Assembly (NCBI RefSeq): GCF_002283555.1
Contig: NZ_MVOI01000006.1
Span: 514,040-578,039 of the forward strand
DNA length: 64,000 nt
Direction of reading: 5' to 3'
Source: Rubrivirga sp. SAORIC476
Lineage (GTDB): Bacteria > Bacteroidota > Rhodothermia > Rhodothermales > Rubricoccaceae
Numbering within the stretch: the stretch's first letter is position 1; the number at the start of each line of letters is the position of its first letter. Positions 1 through 10,436 of this stretch are shown one piece after another. Made by a program: the position numbers and the translations under genes. A model generated the notes under the pieces. That model saw only the letters and a program-made list of their open reading frames with translations. It did not search any database and had not been told where the DNA came from.

Positions 1-110
1 CGCTTCGCGCGCTGATCGTCCGCGAGGCGCTCCTGCGCGGGGTGTCGCTGCCGGGCATCGACGCCATCGAGGCGAAGGTGCGCGACTTCTGGAAGCGGGG
101 GAAGACGTAG
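1..110 (+). CDS. C-terminal end of an unidentified protein (partial)
   Basis: Only the last 35 codons lie in the window, reading in frame from base 3 to the TAG at 108-110. The visible tail is charged and helical-looking and ends in FWKRGKT. It is too short to assign to a family. It converges with the next gene on the minus strand, with only 7 bases between the stop codons. Confidence 0.6.
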   Translation, partial: LRALIVREALLRGVSLPGIDAIEAKVRDFWKRGKT

Positions 111-117
111 GCTGGGG

Positions 118-600
118 TCACCCCCCGCGCAGCTTCGCGAGCATCTCCGGGTCCAGCAGGTCCGCCAGCGACGAGGACGCCGAGGCGGGCGCCTCGCCCT
201 TGGAGCGGTTCCGGGTGTCGTCGCGCCGTCCGCCTCCCCGTGCGTCGTTCCGACCGCCCCCGCCTCGGGGCGCATCCCGACGGGGTCGGGGCTCTGGCGT
301 GGCCGACGCTTCCGCCGAGGCGGGCGGCTCCGGCTTCGGAACCGTCTTGGTCGACAGGTCGACCTTCTCGCGCATCACGAGGCCGCCGCCGAAGTCCTGG
401 ATCGGCTGCTTGCGGGAGGTCGTCCCGGCGGGCTTGACGGACAGGTCGAGCGTGCGCCCGGCCTTGACCTCCGGGTCGGGCGTCACGGGCGGGCGCGGCG
501 TCGGCTCGGGCGTCGGCACACCGGGGCCGGTGGAGAAGTCCAGGGTGCCACCGGCGCGCACGTCGGTGCGGGGCGGGGTCGTCGGGGAGTCGTCGGCCAT
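118..600 (-). CDS. Low-complexity Pro/Arg/Gly-rich hypothetical protein
   Basis: A 160-aa protein with no signal peptide, no membrane segment and no recognised domain. It carries a short degenerate repeat: VRAGGTLDFS (about residues 14-23), VKAGRTLDLS (45-54) and MREKVDLST (76-84). Proline-rich spacers separate the copies. An Arg/Gly-rich stretch (about 105-130) follows, and the protein ends in a short predicted helix with LADLLDPEMLAKL. The build (disordered, basic, small terminal motif) suggests a scaffold or nucleic-acid-associated protein, but this is a guess. Codon use matches the neighbours. The gap to the next minus-strand gene is 24 bp, so the two may be co-transcribed. Confidence 0.6.
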   Translation of the reverse strand: MADDSPTTPPRTDVRAGGTLDFSTGPGVPTPEPTPRPPVTPDPEVKAGRTLDLSVKPAGTTSRKQPIQDFGGGLVMREKVDLSTKTVPKPEPPASAEASATPEPRPRRDAPRGGGGRNDARGGGRRDDTRNRSKGEAPASASSSLADLLDPEMLAKLRGG

Positions 601-624
601 CGGAGTGGAGGAGCGGCCCGGAAA

Positions 625-1695
625 CTACGGGTGTGAGGCACGCCTGCTCGCGCTCCCCGACCGCCGGACGCGCACCTGCCACGCGGCGACGGCCTGCGCG
701 ATCACCAGCCCACCGAGGAGCGTCAGCGGACTGCCGAAGAAGATGCCGCCCATCAGTGCGCCGTAGCCGTGGGCGGCCGAGTCGCCGAGATCGGCTCCGG
801 TGGCGACGAGCGCGATGCGGGCGACGGTCGCCACCACCGCCGCGAGGAACGACCCGGGCAGCGCTGCCCAGTGGCTGCGCGTGGTCCGGGCCACCAGCCG
901 CCCGCCGAGGAATCCGATGAACAGCAGGATAGCCATCGGCACGACGAGCGCGGCGATGCGAAAGGGGACGACGAGCGCCGGAGTCGGGGCGCGTACCGAG
1001 ACGGCCAGGATGTCGCCGGGGACGCCCCGGAAGCGGCCGGTCAGCGCGCCTGCTTCCTCACGGAGCGGCAGCGACGTGGCGACCTCCCAGTCCGGCGGCG
1101 CCAGGACGGCTACCTCCAGCACGTCGAACCCGGCCCAGAGGCGGGCGGGCGCTAGGCTGTAGGCGAGCTGCCAGATCCGGTTCGGGTGCTCGCCCGAGTC
1201 GTACGACCCGAGCAGGACCCGGTACGCCACGCGGATGCTGTGCTGGCCCGGCGGGATCGTCACCTCGAAGCGGAGGCCGGTGGGCGTGCCGAGGGTCTCG
1301 TCGGCCTCATAGGGCGCCGCGTCGCCGTCGAGCGCGGGCGTCTGGGTGGCGCTCCGCCAGGACGCGGGCACGGCCAGCGAGTCGACCATCCGGGCTGTCA
1401 CGGGCTGCTCGTCGAGCCACACCTCGGGCTGGCCGATGTCGTCGCCGAGGGCGAGGAAGTCGAGCGGCAGCGTCCGCGCCTCGCCCCGGTTGACGATCCG
1501 GTACTCGGCCTCGACGATGCCGTAGCGCCGCGCCAGCCCCAGCGGGCGCAGGTCGAGGGTGAGCGCCTCGCGGGCGATGCGGAGCCCGTCGAGCGCGGCG
1601 GACGGCTCGCCCGCGGGCGTCCCCGGCTGGACCGGGTTCGCCATGTTGGCGGACGCCGCCGGGGCGAGCAGGAGGAGGAGCAGAAGAAGTCGCAT
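625..1695 (-). CDS. Secreted/membrane-anchored hypothetical protein
   Basis: The start is placed at the ATG at 1695, because the next residues form a clear signal peptide (a run of eight leucines, then APAASA). This gives 356 aa. An upstream in-frame ATG at 1770 would put 25 hydrophilic residues before the signal and is less likely. The middle looks like a beta-rich extracytoplasmic domain. From about residue 250 there are three or four hydrophobic segments (for example LVVPMAILLFIGFLGG), so the N-terminal domain is probably outside the cytoplasmic membrane and tethered by a C-terminal membrane region. No family recognised. It lies 75 bp downstream of hrpB on the same strand. Confidence 0.7.
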   Translation of the reverse strand: MRLLLLLLLLAPAASANMANPVQPGTPAGEPSAALDGLRIAREALTLDLRPLGLARRYGIVEAEYRIVNRGEARTLPLDFLALGDDIGQPEVWLDEQPVTARMVDSLAVPASWRSATQTPALDGDAAPYEADETLGTPTGLRFEVTIPPGQHSIRVAYRVLLGSYDSGEHPNRIWQLAYSLAPARLWAGFDVLEVAVLAPPDWEVATSLPLREEAGALTGRFRGVPGDILAVSVRAPTPALVVPFRIAALVVPMAILLFIGFLGGRLVARTTRSHWAALPGSFLAAVVATVARIALVATGADLGDSAAHGYGALMGGIFFGSPLTLLGGLVIAQAVAAWQVRVRRSGSASRRASHP

Positions 1696-1770
1696 GGCCC
1701 GAAGATCGCCCGAGTGCAGGACGTGCGGAAGGAGGGGCGTCCGGAGGTGAGGGCTCCGCGTGCTCCGCAC

Positions 1771-4447
1771 TCACCCCTTCCGCCGCTTCGCCCGGGCCGT
1801 CGGCGTGGCGTCGAGCGGGTTCTCGGGCCAGTGGTGCTTCGGGTAGCGCCCGCGCAGGTCCTTCCGCACGTCGAAGTAGGCGTCGCGCCAGAACGAGGCG
1901 AGGTCGGCGGTGACCTGGACGGGCCGCTGGGCCGGGCTGAGCAGGTGCATCAGGACGGGCAGCGTGCCGCCGAGCACGCGCGGGGTGGTCTCCATCCCGA
2001 ACACCTCCTGGAGGCGGACCGCCAGCACGGGCGCGTCGGGGTCGGCGTAGTCGAGGGGGCGGACCGAGCCGCTGGGAACGGTCACGTGGCTCGGCGCCAG
2101 CCGACCCAGCTCGCCTCGGGCGCCGGGCGGGCCGAGCTGGCCGAGCACCATGCCGAGGTCGAGGCGGGTGAGGTCGGAGAGGCGCGACATCCCAGCGAGG
2201 TACGGGCCGAGCCAGTCGGACAGGGTGTCGAGGAGCGCGGCGTCCGACACGTCGGGCCACGGGGCGCCGAGGTGGTGGTGGAGGAACGCCATGCGCTCGC
2301 GCAGGCGGCGCGTGTCCTTGGTCCACGGCAGCGCGTCGGCGCCCTTCTGCCGGATGCCCTCCACGAGCCCCGCGGTGACGAGGTGCGGCGCCGGCTGGCG
2401 GATGGGCGCCTCGGCCAGGACGACGGCGCCGAGCCGCCGCACCTGCGTCGCGGCCACGCGCCCGGCCCGTGCGTCCCAGGCGACGACCTCCTCCTCGACG
2501 ATCTGGTCGGCGAACAGCGACGCGACCTCCTCGGCGTCGAGCGGCGCGGCGAGGAAGACGCGCGCCCCGCCGGTTCGGTCGTCCAGGTCGCCGACGGCGA
2601 GGAAGGGCGCATCGGCGAGCGACTGGTCGAGGTCGAGACGGGCCGCGCGGCCTTCGCGGAGGCGGTAGCGGACGCCCTCGGCGGTCTCGGCCACGCGCTG
2701 GGCGACGCGGTCGGGGTAGGCCAGCGCGAGGAGCGCCCCGGCGGCGTCGAGGTCGCCGGGGCGGTCGGTCCCGTCCCACGCCTGCCGCCAGCGCCGGGCC
2801 TCCTGCCGCGCCCGGTCCAGCGACCCCCGGTCCAGGCGGACGCCCCGGAACGTGGCGCCATGCCCGCCGCGGATCGCCTCGACGCGGAGCCGCAGGTCCA
2901 CGTCCGGCACGCGGCCGCCGAAGCGGAACACGTCGCGCTCGGCGAGCAGGCCCACGAGGTCGGCTCCGAGCCCGGCGCGGCCGAGGTCGCGGGCGCGCAG
3001 CCCGAGGTGGGCGAGGCGGGGGTGCATGGGGAGGGCGGCCATCGCGCGCCCGTGCGGCGTCAGCGCGCCGTCGGGGTCGAGGGCGTCCAGTTCGGTGAGC
3101 AGCTCGCGGGCCGTGGCGAAGGCCGCCTCGGGCGGGGCGTCGAGCCAGTCGAGTTCATCGGGCGCAGCGCCCCAGGCGGCGAGCGTGAGGGCGAGCGGCG
3201 CGAGGTCGGCCTGGGTGATCTCGGCGGGTGCGAACGGCCGCAGGGCGGCCTGCTCGGCCTCGCCCCAGAGCCGGTAGCCGACGCCCGGCTCGGTGCGCCC
3301 GGCGCGCCCGAGTCGCTGGTCCGCCTCGGCGCGGCTCACGCGCACCGTCTCCAGCCGCGACATGCCGCTCCCGGCGTCGAACCGGGGCCGCCGCGCCAGA
3401 CCAGAGTCCACCACCACGCGGACGCCCTCGATGGTGAGGCTCGTCTCGGCGATGCTGGTCGCCAGCACCACCTTGCGCGTGCCGGGCGGCGCGGGCTCGA
3501 CGGCGGCGTCCTGGTCGCGCGCCGAGAGGTCGCCGTAGAGGGGCGCGATCCGCACGTCGCGGGGGACGGTCCCGTCCAGCCGCTCGGCGGTCCGCCGGAT
3601 CTCACCCGCGCCCGGCAGGAAGGCGAGCACGCTGCCCGTCTCGTCGGCGAGGGCGCGGCGGACGGCGTCGGCCACGGCGTCCTCGATCCGCTGCGGACGG
3701 CCTCGCGCGTCGGTCCGCGGCGGGCCCAGGTAGCGCGGCTCGACGGGGAACGTGCGGCCTTCGCTGGTGACGACGGGCGCGTCGCCCAGGAGGGCGGCGA
3801 AGCGGGCGCCGTCGAGCGTCGCGCTCATCGCCAGCAGGTGGAGATCGGGACGCAGCAGAGCCCGAGCCTGGAGGCAGAGCGCCAGCCCGAGGTCGCTCTG
3901 GAGGCTCCGCTCGTGGACCTCGTCGAACACCACCACGCCGACCGCCCCGCCGTCCTCCAGCGCGGGGTCGCGGACGAGCCGCTGCGTCAGCACGCCCTCC
4001 GTCACCACCTCGATGCGCGTCCGCCGCGACACGCGTGTTTCGCCGCGCACCCGGAGCCCGACCGTCTCGCCGACGCGCTCGCCGAGCTGGCTCGCCAGCC
4101 GCCGTGCCGCCGCCCGGGCTGCGATGCGTCGCGGCTCCAGCATCACGATCCGCTGGTCGCCGAGTCCCTCGGCCCCGAGGAGGGCCAGGGGGACGCGCGT
4201 AGTCTTGCCCGCGCCGGTGGGCGCCTGGAGCACGGCTGCGCCCGCCTCGGCCAGCGCCGCACCGAGGCGGGGCAGGACGGCGTCGACGGGGAGCGGGGGG
4301 CCGGGAAGGCGGATGGCGCAGGGACCGAAACGAGTGGCGTGAGGAAGGTGTGCCTCCGGAAATGGTTCCAGCGCTCCCGGGCGCGGCGGCGTGCGAACGG
4401 GGACAAACGCTCGTCCCAGGAGTAGGAGGCGCCCCCACACTCCCCAC

Positions 4448-4449
<2 letters not shown>
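1771..4449 (-). CDS. hrpB: ATP-dependent helicase HrpB
   Basis: An 892-aa DEAH/RHA-type helicase of the HrpB family, which is typically about 800-850 aa. Motifs: Walker A APTGAGKTT at residues 76-84, DEVH at 176-179, SAT at 209-211, a RecA2 domain with a QRLGRAGR-type motif VI, and the long HrpB-specific C-terminus. The cellular role of HrpB is poorly defined; RNA or RNP remodelling is assumed from the family. Family homology begins near residue 53 (LPVDAVLP). The 50 preceding residues are unlike the family, but no internal ATG, GTG or TTG offers a shorter start, so ATG 4449 is kept. That start codon overlaps the divergent kinase ATG on the other strand. Confidence 0.9.
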
Positions 4450-6067
<1,618 letters not shown>

Positions 6068-6198
6068 CGGAGCGGGCGCCCGAGGTGGGCCGGGGGACAC
6101 CGACGCAAACGCCTCGTTGCCGGGATGTTGCGCTTTTGGTGAGGCAGTCGGCACGGACGGCGGGCACCCGATCTTGGCCGCGCACCCTCCCCACCCCG

Positions 6199-8904
6199 AT
6201 GCGCCTCGTCCGCCTGTTCACCGTGCTCGCCATCACCGCGTCCTGCGCGATGGCCCAGACCCAGACCGTCCTCTACCCGGGGATGTCCGGCGCCTCTCTC
6301 CGGAGCGCCATCCGCGCCGACTACACGCCCGCCTCGACGCCCGGCTACAACGCCGCCCGCGACCTGCTCTGGGCCTACGAGCAGAACGCCGACGGCGAAC
6401 TCTGCGGCGTCTACACGCGCTTCTGCATCCAGCTGACGCCGGGCGCCGACCCGTCTTCGGATGCCTTCGCCAAGGGCATCAACGCCGAGCACAACTGGCC
6501 CCAGGCCTTCGGCGCGTCCGCCGAGCCCGCGCGCGGCGACATGAACAACCTCTTCCCGTCGCGCATCGAGGCCAACAGCGACCGCGCCAACTTCCCGTTC
6601 GCGGAGATCCCGGACGCCGACACCGACCGCTGGCTGATGGGCACCCAGACCCAGACGACGATCCCGACGAGCAGCCTCGGGGACTGGAGCGAACTCGACC
6701 AGCAGAACCCCACGCCGGGCTTCTCGGGCCGCTTCGAGCCTCGCCACGATCACAAGGGCAACGCGGCGCGGTCGGCGTTCTACTTCGCCACCATCTACGC
6801 CTCTCAGGTCTCCGCCGCAGGCGGCGATGCCTTCTTCGAGGCCCAGGCGGAGGACCTCCTGGCGTGGCACTACGGCGACCCGGTGGACGCTCGTGAGGAC
6901 GCCCGCGGCCAGTGGATCGCGACCCAGCAGGGTACCATGAACCCGTTCCTGCTCGACTCGACGCTCGCCCGCCGTGCCTTCGAGCTGACCACGACGGAGC
7001 CCCCGCCGCCCCCGCCGCCGACCCCGGGCGCGTCCGTCTGGGTCAACGAGATCCATTACGACAACACGGGCACGGACGCGGGCGAGGGCATCGAGGTCGC
7101 CGGTCCCGCGGGCACGGCCCTCACCGGCTGGGCGCTCGTGCTGTACAACGGCAACGGCGGCGCGGTCTACGACACGTTCCCGCTCTCGGGTACGCTCGCC
7201 GACCAGCAGAACGGCTTCGGCACGGCCTGGACGGCCACGCTCGGCCTCCAGAACGGCGGCCCCGACGGCATCGCGCTCGTCGACCCGTCCGGCTCCGTCG
7301 TCCAGTTCCTCTCGTACGAGGGGACGTTCACGGCGGTCGGCGGCCCGGCAGATGGCCTCGTGTCGGTCGACATCGGGGTCCAGGAGTCGAGCACGACGCC
7401 GGTCGGGGAGAGCCTGCAACTCGTCGGCGAAGGGTCCGCTTCGGACGACTTCACGTGGGCAGGGCCGATGGCAGCGACCGAGGGCCAGCCCAACACGGGG
7501 CAGACGTTCGCGACGCCCCCGCCCACCGGCGTGTCCATCCTGATCGACGATCCGAAGGGCTTCCGCTTCCTCGGCACCCCGTCGGCCGGCCTGACCGTCG
7601 ATGACCTCGCGGCGATGAACCTCGTCCGCGGCGTCCCCGGCTACTACGCCTCCGCCAACCCGCCCAACCTGGAGACGACCTACGACGCCACCACCGGCAA
7701 GTGGATTCCGTCCACCGGCACCGGCGAGGTCCTCGAACTCGGCCGCGCGTTCCGCTGGCGCTTCTACGACCACGCCAACGGCAACCCGACCATCAGCCAG
7801 TCGGTCCCGCTGCCGATGACGCTCTCGACGGATCTGCCCGCCAACACGGCCGACGTGACCGTGGACCTCGCCACGGACGGCAACCGGTTCACCTTCCTCG
7901 CCAACCCGTTCGGGACGGACCTCGACCTGAGCGGCATCGCGACGTGGCCCGGCGGCGACAACCTGCCGCCCGCCGCGCCGATCTGGACCTACGATCCGGT
8001 CGCGAAGTCTTTCGTGACGGCCCCGGCGACGATCCCGGCGTGGATGGGCTTCCGCGTCCGCGCCAAGCCGGACGGCCCCCGCTCGATCACGATCCCCGCC
8101 TCGGCGGCCGTCGCTGGGGCTCGGATGGCGGCTCGTGAGGAGGCCACCCCGCCGGGGCTGCGGTTCACGCTCGACGGCACCGATGCCGACGGCTCTCGCA
8201 TCGCCGACCGCGGCTTTGCGATCGTGTTCTCCGACGACGCCCGCGCGGCGTTCGACGCCGACGAGGACGCCGAGAAGCTCCAGGTGCCCGCCGAGACCTA
8301 CGCCCTCCTCGGCGCACGGGTGGGTGACACGTTCGTCGGCTACGACGCCCGTCCGTTCGCCGCCGCCGAGATCCCGCTCGCCGTCGAGGCGCGCGGCACG
8401 GCCTCTCGCTTCACCCTCTCCTGGGACGCCGAGACCCTCCCGGCCGGGCTCCCGGTCAGCCTCGTCGATCTCCAGACCGGCGCCGAGGTGGACGTGCGGA
8501 CCCAGTCGAGCGTCTCGTTCGAGGCACGCACCGTGGCGGCGTTCGGCGACGTCATCCCCTCGGACGACCTCGCCGACCCGTCGAGTGCGACCGACCGGTT
8601 CGTGCTGCGGATCGGCACGAGCGTGGCGTCCGCGACGGAGGCTACCGTGACCCTGACGAGCATCGCGCCGAATCCGTCGACGGGCTCGGCGCGGGTGTCG
8701 TTTGCGCTGCCCGAGGCGGGCCCGGTGCGCCTGACGGTGATCGACGTGCGCGGCCGGTCGGTGGCGACGCTGGTGGACGGTCCGCTGGGTGCGGGCCGCC
8801 ACGAGGCGACGCTGGACAGCGGCTCACTCGCCGCGGGCGTCTACATGGTCCGCCTCGAGGGCGGCGGCTCGGTGGTGACGCGCCAGGCCGTGGTGGTCCG
8901 TTAG
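6199..8904 (+). CDS. Secreted endonuclease I-family nuclease with LTD-like, shared module and T9SS sorting domains
   Basis: 901 aa from ATG 6199, chosen because a signal peptide (ends SCAMAQ, residue 20) follows. An upstream in-frame start adds 38 polar residues. Residues about 25-265 match the endonuclease I (EndA/NucM) family, with EHNWPQAF at 97-104 and DMNNLFPSR at 114-122. A proline linker leads to a lamin-tail-like domain (about 277-435; begins VWVNEIHYDN). From residue 445 it carries the 457-aa block also found in three other proteins of this window, ending in a T9SS type-A sorting domain (IAPNPSTGSA near the start of that domain, RQAVVVR at the end). Predicted to be exported to the cell surface or medium and to degrade DNA/RNA, perhaps for nutrients. 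Confidence 0.88.
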   Translation: MRLVRLFTVLAITASCAMAQTQTVLYPGMSGASLRSAIRADYTPASTPGYNAARDLLWAYEQNADGELCGVYTRFCIQLTPGADPSSDAFAKGINAEHNWPQAFGASAEPARGDMNNLFPSRIEANSDRANFPFAEIPDADTDRWLMGTQTQTTIPTSSLGDWSELDQQNPTPGFSGRFEPRHDHKGNAARSAFYFATIYASQVSAAGGDAFFEAQAEDLLAWHYGDPVDAREDARGQWIATQQGTMNPFLLDSTLARRAFELTTTEPPPPPPPTPGASVWVNEIHYDNTGTDAGEGIEVAGPAGTALTGWALVLYNGNGGAVYDTFPLSGTLADQQNGFGTAWTATLGLQNGGPDGIALVDPSGSVVQFLSYEGTFTAVGGPADGLVSVDIGVQESSTTPVGESLQLVGEGSASDDFTWAGPMAATEGQPNTGQTFATPPPTGVSILIDDPKGFRFLGTPSAGLTVDDLAAMNLVRGVPGYYASANPPNLETTYDATTGKWIPSTGTGEVLELGRAFRWRFYDHANGNPTISQSVPLPMTLSTDLPANTADVTVDLATDGNRFTFLANPFGTDLDLSGIATWPGGDNLPPAAPIWTYDPVAKSFVTAPATIPAWMGFRVRAKPDGPRSITIPASAAVAGARMAAREEATPPGLRFTLDGTDADGSRIADRGFAIVFSDDARAAFDADEDAEKLQVPAETYALLGARVGDTFVGYDARPFAAAEIPLAVEARGTASRFTLSWDAETLPAGLPVSLVDLQTGAEVDVRTQSSVSFEARTVAAFGDVIPSDDLADPSSATDRFVLRIGTSVASATEATVTLTSIAPNPSTGSARVSFALPEAGPVRLTVIDVRGRSVATLVDGPLGAGRHEATLDSGSLAAGVYMVRLEGGGSVVTRQAVVVR

Positions 8905-8928
8905 CGAGCCGACACTCGGCAGGCTCTG

Positions 8929-8962
8929 GCAGCGGCCGTCTTCTTCGGAGGGCGGCCGCTGC
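8929..8962 (+). terminator. Hairpin downstream of the secreted nuclease
   Basis: Perfect 10-bp arms GCAGCGGCCG (8929-8938) and CGGCCGCTGC (8953-8962) flank a 14-nt loop, 24 bases after the nuclease stop. There is no T-run, so it is an intrinsic-like or RNA 3'-end-stabilising hairpin rather than a classical terminator. A related hairpin follows the T9SS gene ending at 13348. Confidence 0.55.
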
Positions 8963-9163
8963 GTCGTCTGGCGGTGGCGTGTTGTCCGACAGTCCGTCGA
9001 GCCGACGCTGCGGTGCGGGGCTGATAGGGTAGGAGGGCGGGAACGAAGTCGTGACGCTCGCGGATTCTGACGAGCGCGCCTGTCAGACGATGTCTGACAT
9101 TGCTGGAGAGAGGAAGCGGAGCCAGCCCGCGGAGAGTCGGAAGGCCCCCACCACGCTGTTCGA

Positions 9164-9304
9164 ATGCCTCTCCCTTCCACTGCCCTCACCCTGCTCGTCG
9201 CGGCCTCGCTCACTCGGGATGTCGTCACGGGAGCCGCCGCGGCGGCGATCGGCCTGCTGGCGGCCTGGATGGGCGCCCGGCCCTCACCGTCCCGCAGGCC
9301 CTGA
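9164..9304 (+). CDS. Putative 46-aa small hydrophobic protein
   Basis: ATG 9164 to TGA 9302-9304 encodes 46 residues with two short apolar stretches (TALTLLVAASL and an alanine-rich AAAAAIGLLAAWMG), ending in a basic tail. It sits in the otherwise empty 450-bp gap between the nuclease and the tRNA genes. There is no Shine-Dalgarno and no clear -7 element. It is one of three tiny hydrophobic reading frames in gaps of this window. In GC-rich DNA such a frame can be chance, so confidence is low; nothing else is seen between 8963 and 9163. Confidence 0.25.
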   Translation: MPLPSTALTLLVAASLTRDVVTGAAAAAIGLLAAWMGARPSPSRRP

Positions 9305-9310
9305 ACGCAC

Positions 9311-9343
9311 GACGCCTCCGAGTCGCGGAGACTCGGAGGCGTC
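9311..9343 (-). terminator. Hairpin after tRNA-Leu
   Basis: Inverted repeat GACGCCTCCGAGT (9311-9323) / ACTCGGAGGCGTC (9331-9343), extendable by one more C-G pair and leaving a 5-nt loop. It lies 8 bases past the tRNA-Leu 3' end on the minus strand and probably ends or protects the tRNA transcript. No T-run follows. Confidence 0.65.
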
Positions 9344-9351
9344 GATGAGGG

Positions 9352-9435
9352 TGCCCGGGACTGGACTCGAACCAGCACGGATTTTACTCCACACGCCCCT
9401 CAAGCGTGCGTGTCTACCAATTTCACCACCCGGGC
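9352..9435 (-). tRNA. tRNA-Leu (GAG)
   Basis: On the minus strand the acceptor arms GCCCGGG and CCCGGGC pair fully. The D-arm contains TGGTAGACAC, the anticodon stem CACGC/GCGTG holds the loop TTGAGGG (anticodon GAG), and the T-arm contains GGTTCGAGTCC. A long variable arm (84 nt in total) is typical of tRNA-Leu. The 3' CCA is not encoded. It lies 41 bp downstream of tRNA-Lys, probably in one transcript. Confidence 0.93.
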
Positions 9436-9476
9436 AGGGTGCGCGCGAGGCGCCGATAAAGAACGTGACCGCAGGG

Positions 9477-9549
9477 TGACCCCGGTAGGGCTCGAACCTA
9501 CGACCCGCTGGTTAAAAGCCAGCTGCTCTGCCAACTGAGCTACGGGGCC
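9477..9549 (-). tRNA. tRNA-Lys (TTT)
   Basis: 73 nt on the minus strand. Acceptor GGCCCCG pairs with CGGGGTC (one G-T). D-arm GCTCAGTTGGCAGAGC, anticodon stem GCTGG/CCAGC with loop CTTTTAA (anticodon TTT), T-arm GGTTCGAGCCC. CCA is not encoded. It has its own promoter-like sequence at 9591-9623 and precedes tRNA-Leu. Confidence 0.95.
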
Positions 9550-9590
9550 TGGCCAGACGGCGGGCGCCGCCATGCGCGGTGGGCAGGCGA

Positions 9591-9623
9591 CCAAACTAGT
9601 CTGGGGGAGGAGGGCCCCGCAAT
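9591..9623 (-). promoter_or_regulatory. Promoter of the tRNA-Lys/tRNA-Leu unit
   Basis: Minus strand: ATTG (9620-9623), a 21-nt spacer, then TAGTTTGG (9598 to 9591), 42 nt before the tRNA-Lys 5' end. This fits the Bacteroidota -33/-7 layout (TTTG ... TAnnTTTG). The tRNA-Gln promoter repeats the same TTG-N21-TAnnTTGG arrangement. Confidence 0.6.
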
Positions 9624-9758
9624 GACTGCATGTGGAGCGCCCGCAAAGACGCCGTGTGCGTGTCACGTAGCGCCGACCCCGGGATGAGGACGGGCCGACA
9701 TGCTGGGCGACCGACTGTAGTGGTCCAGGATCACATAACGACCTAGTTTCCACCCGCC

Positions 9759-10436
9759 ATGCCGCCACCTGACGCCGTCTCCCGCCACGACACTCGCGTC
9801 GGCGAGGTCACGTCGTTGCTGCGCGAGGTCGCCGACGGGGACATGCCGGAGGAAATGCTCGTCGAGCGCCTCATGCCGGTGGTGTACGACGAGCTCCGCG
9901 ACATCGCGCGCGCGCAGCGCCGCCGCTACGACGTGGACGGCTTCCAGACGACTGCCCTCGTCCACGAGGCGTACCTCCGGCTGGCGGGCCAGGCCATGGT
10001 GCCCGACCGCGCCTACGTGTTCGCCTCGGCGGCACGGGCGATGCGCAACGTGCTCGTGGACCACGCCCGGCGACGCCGGACCGCCAAGCGCGGTGGCGAG
10101 GACCAGCCGGTTGGCCTGACGACCGCGGGCACGATTCCAGATGGGGCCGTCGACCTCGACCGGCTCGCGGGCCGACTGCTCGACGTCGACGCGGCGCTGA
10201 CGACGCTCGCAGGGCTCGACGAGCGGGCCGCTCGCGTGGTCGAGTGCCGCTACTTCGGAGGCCTCTCGTTTGAGGAAACGGCCGCGGCGCTCGGCGTCAG
10301 CATGGCCACGGCCAAGCGCGACTGGCGCCGGGCTCGGGCATGGCTCCACCGCGCCCTCTCCGACGACGATGCGGCCCCTGGGACGCCGGCCTCGCCCTCT
10401 GGACACGTTTCGCCTGTGGGTCGCGATGCCGCCTGA
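9759..10436 (+). CDS. ECF-like RNA polymerase sigma factor (TIGR02999/Sigma70_ECF family)
   Basis: 225 aa. Region 2 is recognisable (LRDIARAQRRRYDVDGFQTT, then ALVHEAYLRL and YVFASAARAMRNVLVDHARRR), and region 4 is a helix-turn-helix near residues 155-200 (YFGGLSFEETAAALG ... ATAKRDWRRARAWL). This matches the TIGR02999 ECF-like family, commonly paired with Ser/Thr kinases. It should redirect RNA polymerase to a small regulon. No anti-sigma factor gene is adjacent. Its stop overlaps the kinase start by 11 bp, implying translational coupling and suggesting that the kinase controls it by phosphorylation (inference). A TAGTTTCC motif ends only 8 bases before the ATG (9744-9751). Confidence 0.9.
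   Translation: MPPPDAVSRHDTRVGEVTSLLREVADGDMPEEMLVERLMPVVYDELRDIARAQRRRYDVDGFQTTALVHEAYLRLAGQAMVPDRAYVFASAARAMRNVLVDHARRRRTAKRGGEDQPVGLTTAGTIPDGAVDLDRLAGRLLDVDAALTTLAGLDERAARVVECRYFGGLSFEETAAALGVSMATAKRDWRRARAWLHRALSDDDAAPGTPASPSGHVSPVGRDAA

Noticed and set aside
1186-4425. A 1,079-codon open frame on the + strand
   Set aside because: It is antisense to hrpB and the upstream gene, extremely Arg/Gly/Ala-rich with no domain; a GC-rich shadow of the real minus-strand genes.
9051-9479. A 142-codon + strand frame over the gap and tRNA-Leu
   Set aside because: It runs through the antisense strand of the tRNA and its terminator hairpin, with no domain or export signal.
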